Positions 58,181 to 64,000 of a stretch of DNA of 64,000 nucleotides are shown here, piece by piece. A program made the position numbers and the translations under genes. The notes under the pieces are model-generated. The model was not told the origin of the DNA and made no database searches. It saw only the letters and a program-made list of their open reading frames with translations. Position 1 is the first letter of the stretch; the number at the start of each line of letters is the position of its first letter. The DNA lies in contig CM043962.1 in the NCBI GenBank assembly GCA_014529385.2, positions 121,421,970 to 121,485,969 on the forward strand, read 5' to 3'. Source of the stretch: Adiantum capillus-veneris. Taxonomy: Eukaryota; Streptophyta; Polypodiopsida; Polypodiales; Pteridaceae.

Positions 58181-60493
58181 TTGAAGTGCTTACATACGGA
58201 CAATGGGGGTGAATTTATGTCTCATGCTTTCACTACATTATGTGTTGAGAAGGGTATACAGCGTGAGCTTAGTGCTCCCTATACACCTCCTCAAAATGTC
58301 GAAGAGCGCATGATGAACAGGACTATACAGGAGAAAGTCCGTAGTATGCTTTCTATGGCTGGTTTGTCAGATGGATTTTGGGCTGAAGCAGTTGCCACTT
58401 CTGTGCATTTGATAAATCGTTCACCCAGTGTTCCTTTGGGCTTCAAAGTGCCTGAAGAGGTATGGACAGGTTTGCCACCTTCGTATGGTCACCTTCGTGT
58501 TTTTGGCTGTGAAGCTTATGTACATGTACCTAAGGCAAAACGCAGCAAATTGGATCCAAAGAGCAAGAGATGTATCTTCTTGGGTTATGGTAGCTCTGGT
58601 GAGATCGGTTATCTATTGTGGGATCCTATTGACAGGAAGATTGTGCGCAGCCATGATGTTTTTTTTCATGAGGACTCTATGTATAGAGCATCACCGCGAA
58701 CGGTTGAGGTTCGGCGTGTGATATTTGAGGAGGATGGTCATCGTTATGATGGTCCCATGGCTGCTCGTGGGCAGCCCATTGACCCACAGGTGGGAGATCA
58801 GCCCTTGTTGGGAGATCATGTAGATGTGGGACAGCCAGATGCACCTCCTGCACAGTTTTTGAGGCGTTCAGAGCGGCGTGCAAGACAGCCTCAACGTTTT
58901 GTGCCTTCTATGGATTATGTATTGTTGACTGATTGTGGGGAGCCATCATGTTATGATGAGGCCATGTCTAGTGTTGACAAGCTCAAGTGGGAGCAGGCTA
59001 TGCAGTCAGAGATGGATTCGTTGATCCAAAATGATACGTGGGAGCTTACTCCTTTGCCAAAGGGTAAGAAGGCACTACCATGCAAGTGGGTTTACAAGAT
59101 AAAATTGTGTTCAATGGATGCAAAGCCTAGGTACAAAGCAAGGCTTGTGGCTAAAGGATTCAAGCAACAGAAGGGCATTGATTTTGATGAGATCTTCTCC
59201 CCAGTGGTGAAGATGTCTACTTTGCGTATGTTGTTTGGTTTGGTAGCTACAGAAGACATGGAGTTGAAGCAAATGGATGTAAAGACAGCTTTCTTACATC
59301 CAGACTTGCACGAGGATTTGTACATGGAGCAACCAAGTGGGTTTGTTATTCATGGCTCAAAGAAGATGGTATGCCGGCTTCTTAAGACCTTGTATGGGCT
59401 GAAGCAATCACCTCGTGAATGGTATCGTAAGTTTGATGCATTCATGAGTTCATTGGGCTATGTACACATTTATGAGGACCCATGCCTCTATACTCGCAAG
59501 GCTGCAGATGGCAGTCTTATTGTTTTGGTTTTGTATGTGGATGACATGCTGATCGCAGGGAAGTGTATTTCTAATGTGAATGCCTTGAAACATAGGCTAC
59601 ATGAGACCTTTGCCATGAAGGATCTTGGGGATGCCAGTCATATTTTGGGTATGTGGATCACTCGTGATCGTTCTCGCAGGGTGCTCTTTCTTAGTCAGAA
59701 AGAGTACATTGACAGGGTGCTTGAGCGTTTTCATATGGAAGGGGGGAAGGCCATTAGTACCCCGTTGCCTCCATATGTAAAACTCAGCCATGATGACTGC
59801 CCTCAGACAGATTTGGAGATTGCAGAGATGTCTCAGATTCCCTATGCATCAGCTGTTGGTTCCTTGATGTATGCCATGGTGGCTACGCGTCCAGATCTTG
59901 CTCATGCAGTTGGTGTGGTTAGCAGGTACATGTTTAACCCGGGCAAGCGTCATTGGGATGCAGTGAGAGGTATTCTCAGATACTTGAGAGGGACTTCAGA
60001 GTTGTCCCTATGTTACGGTGAGAAGGATATGTCTGTTTGCGGATATACAAATTCAGACTATGCAGGGTCAGTGGACTCGAGGAAGTCTACTAGTGGCTAT
60101 GAGTTGACAGTTGCAGGTGGACCGATTTCGTGGGCATCACGTTTACAGCCATGCGTTGCTTTGAGCACTACAGAGGCTGAATATATGGCTGCCACTGAGG
60201 CTGCCAAAGAGGCCATATGGCTCTCACGACTAGTGGGAGATCTTGGTATGGCTGGTGATGCTCCGATGCTACATTGTGATAGCCAGAGTGCCATAGCGTT
60301 GGCACGGAATCCTGTCTTCCATGCGAAGACAAAGCACATTGAGGTGAGGTATCACTTCATACGAGAGGTGCTAGAGGACAAGCGCGTAGAGCTTGTCAAG
60401 GTACACACTGACGACAACCCTGCTGACCTACTCACGAAGTCGTTAGCCTCACAGCGGTTTGCACACTGCAGATCGCTGATGGGTATGACTTGA
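58181..60493 (+). CDS. Copia C integrase (3' part), RT and RNase H
   Basis: An uninterrupted 770-codon stretch following the stop at 58166, in the same frame as the preceding integrase segment; not a natural gene start. It reads integrase (LHTDNGGEFMSHAF, then a Glu in NVEERMMNRT), RT (WVYKIKL, KARLVAKGFKQQKGIDFDE, TLYGLKQSPREWYRKF, LYVDDMLIAGK with intact YVDD) and RNase H (NSDYAGSVDSRKSTSGY, STTEAEYMAATEA, HCDSQSAIALARN, DDNPADLLTKSL), ending at 60493. It is the least damaged pol segment in the window, so it is probably the youngest or last active family here. Confidence 0.93.
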   Translation: MKCLHTDNGGEFMSHAFTTLCVEKGIQRELSAPYTPPQNVEERMMNRTIQEKVRSMLSMAGLSDGFWAEAVATSVHLINRSPSVPLGFKVPEEVWTGLPPSYGHLRVFGCEAYVHVPKAKRSKLDPKSKRCIFLGYGSSGEIGYLLWDPIDRKIVRSHDVFFHEDSMYRASPRTVEVRRVIFEEDGHRYDGPMAARGQPIDPQVGDQPLLGDHVDVGQPDAPPAQFLRRSERRARQPQRFVPSMDYVLLTDCGEPSCYDEAMSSVDKLKWEQAMQSEMDSLIQNDTWELTPLPKGKKALPCKWVYKIKLCSMDAKPRYKARLVAKGFKQQKGIDFDEIFSPVVKMSTLRMLFGLVATEDMELKQMDVKTAFLHPDLHEDLYMEQPSGFVIHGSKKMVCRLLKTLYGLKQSPREWYRKFDAFMSSLGYVHIYEDPCLYTRKAADGSLIVLVLYVDDMLIAGKCISNVNALKHRLHETFAMKDLGDASHILGMWITRDRSRRVLFLSQKEYIDRVLERFHMEGGKAISTPLPPYVKLSHDDCPQTDLEIAEMSQIPYASAVGSLMYAMVATRPDLAHAVGVVSRYMFNPGKRHWDAVRGILRYLRGTSELSLCYGEKDMSVCGYTNSDYAGSVDSRKSTSGYELTVAGGPISWASRLQPCVALSTTEAEYMAATEAAKEAIWLSRLVGDLGMAGDAPMLHCDSQSAIALARNPVFHAKTKHIEVRYHFIREVLEDKRVELVKVHTDDNPADLLTKSLASQRFAHCRSLMGMT

Positions 60494-60531
60494 CTTCTTT
60501 TGCTGTACTTTGGCCACTTTAAGTGGAAGAT

Positions 60532-60718
60532 TGTTGGGTTAAAGGCCCGTGTGCCCGGCTGCCCGTTGTTCAGCCGCCCATGTACAACCATTCTTTTACT
60601 TATTCATAATAACTATACTCATAACTACACATTGTAGTGCGAGTACCGCCCTGCCACACATTGTGTCTATCTCCTTCTTCGTGCTGGATCTCCGTGTGTG
60701 TGCTCTCCGATCCCAACA
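60532..60718 (+). repeat. 3' LTR of copia C
   Basis: 187 bp; four substitutions from the 5' LTR. Preceded by the purine-rich AAGTGGAAGAT (likely polypurine tract, about 60521-60531) and followed by CTTTG. Confidence 0.95.
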
Positions 60719-61178
60719 CTTTGCTCATCCTTCCCTCCTCTATGCCACTTTCGTTACCCCTCGAATTCCCCTCGTTCTTCGCATGCAATTGACTCCCCTC
60801 ATGCCCTCTAATAATAGCCCTGACTTCCCCCTAAGCAACGAGGGCGCCGTCATTGCTAGGTGGGAAAGAACTCAATGACGTGGCAGTCATCGAACCGACC
60901 TCCTCCAAAATCACCGTGAGTGGCACCGAAAAGGGTCGCCCTGCCCTACTGATCCTTTCTCGATTCAGGCGCGCTCTCAACTGCCTGCTCTACAGCCCGG
61001 CGCGAGCTCCTCTTTGCCTTCTCTGCGTCCTCGCCGCTGCCTGCACGCTAATCTTTCTACGCCCCTTTACACACTAAAAGCCCTTTTTATTTTTCAAGTG
61101 GGCGGCCTTTGGCCTTAATGGGCGGCCATTCTCCTTAAGCTCATTGGGCGGCCATAGTGAGCTTGGCTTTGGGCACCA

Positions 61179-61385
61179 TTAAAGGGCATCACATGTGGCA
61201 TACCTATCGGCCGAAGCATTGCCAAGCACAACTCCTTTCAGCAGTCCTTGACTAACAATATCTTCATGAATTTTGATGCCTGCATTATTTTTTTCGACAG
61301 TGCCATATGCCTTCAATAAGCAAGTATAAGTGATTGCATTCGGAGAGTTTTCCTCTCTTTGCATCTGCTCCAAATAGCCAGCTTC
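61179..61385 (-). pseudogene. Pentatricopeptide-repeat (PPR) gene fragment
   Basis: The minus strand reads EQMQREENSPNAITYTCLLK, then AYGTVEKNNAGIKIHEDIVS, then QGLLKGVVLGNASADRYATC. This is about two consecutive PPR motifs of the plant organelle RNA-processing type (pattern SPNxxTYTxxLKAxGx and GxxIHxxIVxxGLLxxVxLGNAxxDxYAxCxAL). Intact members normally have GNALVDMYAKCGAL at the end, so the copy is degenerate and has no start or further repeats. It lies in the right D LTR, in D's own orientation. Confidence 0.8.
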
Positions 61386-61716
61386 CTGGTCCTGCCTTGT
61401 TGGGTATATCCCGTGATCATTGCATTCCAAGGTCTGGTCGAGAGCCAAAATCTCCAAGATGGCACTCCGACCGAGCTTACTAGACTGGCACGGAACCAGC
61501 CCCCGGTGAATATTCAACGGTCAATATCTTGGAGTCCAAAACCCCGAATATCGATCTGAAAAGACCGAAATGCTCCACAAAGTGAGCAATTTAGGCCCGT
61601 GCATTCGTTTCATTTCTGTCACCTCAGCTGCAGTTGCCCAATCCGGTACGGATCTGCAATCGACTTAAACTTCAAACTGCCATAACTTCTTCACCGTAGC
61701 TCCAATCGACGAGCGG

Positions 61717-62410
61717 TAAAGACAGGCCGATAGAGCACTTCAAGCACTAAAGTTCTAGATCATAATATCCCATCTGTGCTTACTTCAAGCATAATCATTT
61801 TTGGCATCATTAAGGCATATGTTAAGCCGCATTTGACATACATTAATCATTAAACTTGGCTTGCTATCAAGCCCTGATCACTGCTCACTAAATCTGTAGG
61901 CTTCAAAGAAGCTTAGCTTGCATTTCTCTGCTCTTTTTCTCTTCATGACAGCGCAACTGCATGACATTCACCCCCTCTGAATCTGCACAGCCTTCGGTCT
62001 GTGCCAACAACACTTCAATCTGCATCTGCTATAGGTATCTTAAGCTCCTTACCCATCATCAGACTCACATAACTGGTAAACATATGATTTTTTTTTTGAA
62101 ATAAGGCTTATACCCTATCATCAATGTTCTAGCTTAATCATTAGGTAGCTGCCCATCAAAAATCTCTAAACTGTATCTACCGTATCTTCAAAGCATTCAA
62201 TTATGGATAACCTGTTTAGTGAACCCCGCCAGACTCAAGTGCTCCAGTTAATGTTGCGACCATTAAGCTCTCTCTTAAGGAACCCTGTCAAGCTCAAGTA
62301 TGCCTTACTTTGTCTGCACACGGAATGGCTATCAAGTCCTTTACCTCAAGTTCTATTAGCATAACCAACTCAAAAAATGTGAAGATACTTCATGAATTGT
62401 CCAAAGAAGT
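61717..62410 (-). other. Rest of right D LTR
   Basis: Non-coding; aligns with 51071-51785 of the left LTR with a few small indels (for example a longer T-run and a roughly 10-bp deletion near 62257). Nothing else is recognised. Confidence 0.6.
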
Positions 62411-62545
62411 CCACTGGAAGCCAGCCATGTAAGCTTATTGAATGAATAACCGAAAACTCTTCTGACTTAGCATAGATCTAGAAAACAAAATCTTGTACCA
62501 TGCAACCTACTACAGCAGATAATTGGTACTCTTCAAATCAGCAAC

Positions 62546-62727
62546 TTTGGACTTTAGTAGTCCCCCAGGATCAAATGGAAAACCAATCATTTGCCCCAGT
62601 GTGAGCATTCCCTTAAAAGATTTGCACCATCCTCCATGATCATAGGGAAAATATAAGAATTTCCAATCATTACAGCATAAACATACATTAACCCACAAAT
62701 CTTCATGCAAACCGCCTGGATCATACG
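62546..62727 (-). pseudogene. Truncated second copy of the D ORF C-terminus
   Basis: The minus strand repeats the D tail (GGLHEDLWVNVCLC, FPYDHGGWCKSFKGMLTLGQ, DPGGLLKSKVADLKS) with few changes from 51795-51990. It is cut at 62727, where family A copia integrase sequence begins. It shows that D internal sequence occurs on both sides of the right LTR. Confidence 0.8.
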
Positions 62728-62884
62728 GTGTTGCTGAGAGGAAAAACAGGTCACGAAAATGGCACGATGTATGGTCAAAAGTCAAGCTTTGCCGCATTCT
62801 TTTTGGCTTGAGGCCATCATGTGTGCCACTTATGTACTAAACAGGTGTCCTAGAAGCTTTGCAGTATATTACTCCATATGAAGC

Positions 62885-63569
62885 CCCGGGGGATTCACTC
62901 TATATACAAAATGGGACGCCACCTGTGAGCGGATAGCTTTGATAAAACCCCTATATACGACTCATTTTAGGGAGTATGACACCCCTTTCTATGCTTATAC
63001 AACAATCAATGAAGAAAACTATCATACCCCTATCTTACATATAAAACTTAGGTCTCACATGATCTAACTGAGTAAAACTAGTCAAAGAGTGTGTAGCATA
63101 GTGACTGCAAACGTACTAAGGTACCACTTCTATTGATAACTAGATGTACCCTCAATGTGTCTTAGTTTGAATTTCAAACTATGTGCCCAATCAGCCTGCA
63201 CTTTGGCTACTCGTTCAATTCTGACCCATACAAAGCTGGTGTAAATCAACCCTTGAACTGGTCCAAATCAGCCCTTATCTATAACCGGATTGATGCAAAA
63301 TTTGATGTGTGACCTGATAAAAACACTTCCCCAAAATTCATCTGAGTTCTATTTTACACCGGTGACCAATCCTTAAAAGTAATCAACTCGGATGAGGTCC
63401 CCCCCCCCCCACCCCGCCATAAATATGATACCCCCTCCCTTATTTTTTAGCTTGGGAGATAAATTATTGGGGCCCTGCCCCTAACTTAGACACTTATGTA
63501 ACTTGTAAATAAACCCACCTCCCCTGCACTTACGTGGTGCGGTAATTTTTCCATGGTGAATCCCCAGGG
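62885..63569. mobile_element. Non-autonomous DNA transposon with 8-bp target duplication
   Basis: 685 bp flanked by direct repeats TATGAAGC (62877-62884 and 63570-63577). The empty site in copia copy 2 (near 23190) contains this octamer once. Ends are inverted repeats: left CCCGGGGGATTCAC, right end in reverse complement CCCTGGGGATTCAC (13 of 14 match). No transposase frame; it contains a C-run at 63399-63410. An 8-bp duplication is typical of hAT elements, but the terminal sequence is not the usual hAT CAGGG, so the superfamily is open. Confidence 0.85.
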
Positions 63570-63577
63570 TATGAAGC

Positions 63578-64000
63578 ATGGCATGATAGAAAGCCTTCTA
63601 TTGAGCACATGCGTGTTTTTGGCTGTTTGACATATGCGTTGTCACAAACACAACACATAAAATTGGATGATAAGGCTATCAAATGTATTTTTGTTGGTTA
63701 TAGTGCTGAAAGCAAAGGTTACAGGTTGTATTATCCGCAAACAAAACGTATTCTAGTTTCCCGGAATGTAGTGTTTGTGGAAGATTCTGTTCAGTCCTTG
63801 TTGTCATGTACTAGAGACAATAATGTAATCTCACAAGACATTTATGACACTTTGTTGCCTCTTTTCAGTGGTGGAAATACGAATGTAAGTTCCAATGAGG
63901 CAAATGTACAGCCTATGGGGGTTTTTGAAAATGTTACAGATCAGCCTATTACTGATGCAGATGTACATGATGTACTTGATGAGGAAAGGACTGAAAATGA
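63578..64000 (+). pseudogene. Integrase C-terminal region of copia copy 5
   Basis: Continues after the DNA transposon with ATGGCATGATAGAAAGCC, then RVFGC-, CIFVGYSAESKGY- and LVSRNVVFVEDSVQ-type coding as in copies 2 and 3, up to the variable linker before RT. Some indels break the frame (near 63640). Confidence 0.85.

Larger units (their letters stand above)
55108..60718 (+). mobile_element. Ty1/copia element C
   Basis: 5,611 bp with LTRs 55108-55294 and 60532-60718, TG...CA termini, primer-binding site TGGTATCAGAGC (55297-55308) and target duplication CTTTG. Its LTRs and protein differ from family A. By eye the LTRs show four substitutions in 187 bp. Its leader (55309-56448) is unusually long. 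The 3' half of pol is open, but gag and integrase carry stops and frameshifts. Confidence 0.97.
54071..62545 (-). repeat. Element D LTR, right copy, split by copia C
   Basis: Comprises 54071-55107 and 60719 to about 62545. It aligns with 49788-51808 apart from the copia insertion, different microsatellite lengths, the extra segment 61051-61717 and an extra piece of about 115 bp near 62410-62520. Beyond it, D internal sequence resumes (to 62727), so this LTR is shared by two tandem D units. Confidence 0.65.
62728..64000 (+). mobile_element. Copia family A copy 5, fragment running off the window
   Basis: 62728-62884 matches the copy 2 integrase around 23040-23190 (GTTGCTGAGAGGAAAAACAG onward) and 63578-64000 matches 23195-23630. 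The part between is a DNA transposon. The 5' part is missing at the junction with element D, and the 3' part extends past the window end. The coding frame has small deletions, for example near 62753. Confidence 0.92.

Noticed and set aside
63399-63410. C-run as a functional element
   Set aside because: A simple homopolymer within the DNA transposon; probably slippage.

Overview
This window looks like intergenic DNA from a large land-plant genome. It is built almost entirely of nested, decayed LTR retrotransposons. I find no intact host gene, no rRNA or tRNA gene, no CRISPR array and no bacterial-type operon. The plant assignment rests on Ty1/copia and Ty3/gypsy polyproteins, tRNA-primed primer-binding sites, long GA/GT microsatellites, and a stray pentatricopeptide-repeat (PPR) fragment. 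The wording of that fragment recalls the PPR-rich genomes of ferns and other seedless plants, but the species cannot be fixed from this window.

Layout. (1) 1-2702: old LTR-like DNA, a GT microsatellite and a gag relic. (2) 2703-4282: truncated minus-strand copia of 'family A'. (3) 4283-17116: gypsy element G1, minus strand, missing both ends. (4) 17117-20465: a large degenerate minus-strand ORF ('aORF') of unknown function. (5) 20471-25611: nearly full-length family A copia, plus strand, with target-site duplication CCTGT. (6) 25617-44990 or beyond: gypsy element G2, minus strand, same family as G1. It is interrupted at 36939-42330 by another family A copia (duplication TGAAC) and ends at a primer-binding site and one LTR with a TATA box. 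(7) 45.0-49.8 kb: short tandem repeats, a lone family A LTR, microsatellites and LTR-like debris. (8) 49788-62727: element D, a non-autonomous gag-only retroelement in an LTR-internal-LTR-internal tandem. Copia element C (55108-60718, duplication CTTTG) sits inside one LTR, and a PPR fragment lies in the same LTR. (9) 62728-64000: another family A copia piece, split by a 685-bp DNA transposon with an 8-bp target duplication.

The most unusual signal is the G1/G2 gypsy family. Its pol appears to carry a second retropepsin-like domain after integrase. Its non-coding arms carry diverged repeats of about 290 bp, each holding a conserved 22-bp perfect or near-perfect palindrome (arm GTAAATAATCG). 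A long extra ORF in the same orientation lies beyond the 3' arm of G2. None of the copies here looks autonomous: reading frames are broken by frameshifts and stops, and catalytic residues are lost in both copies. The palindromes nevertheless stand out as better preserved than the DNA around them.
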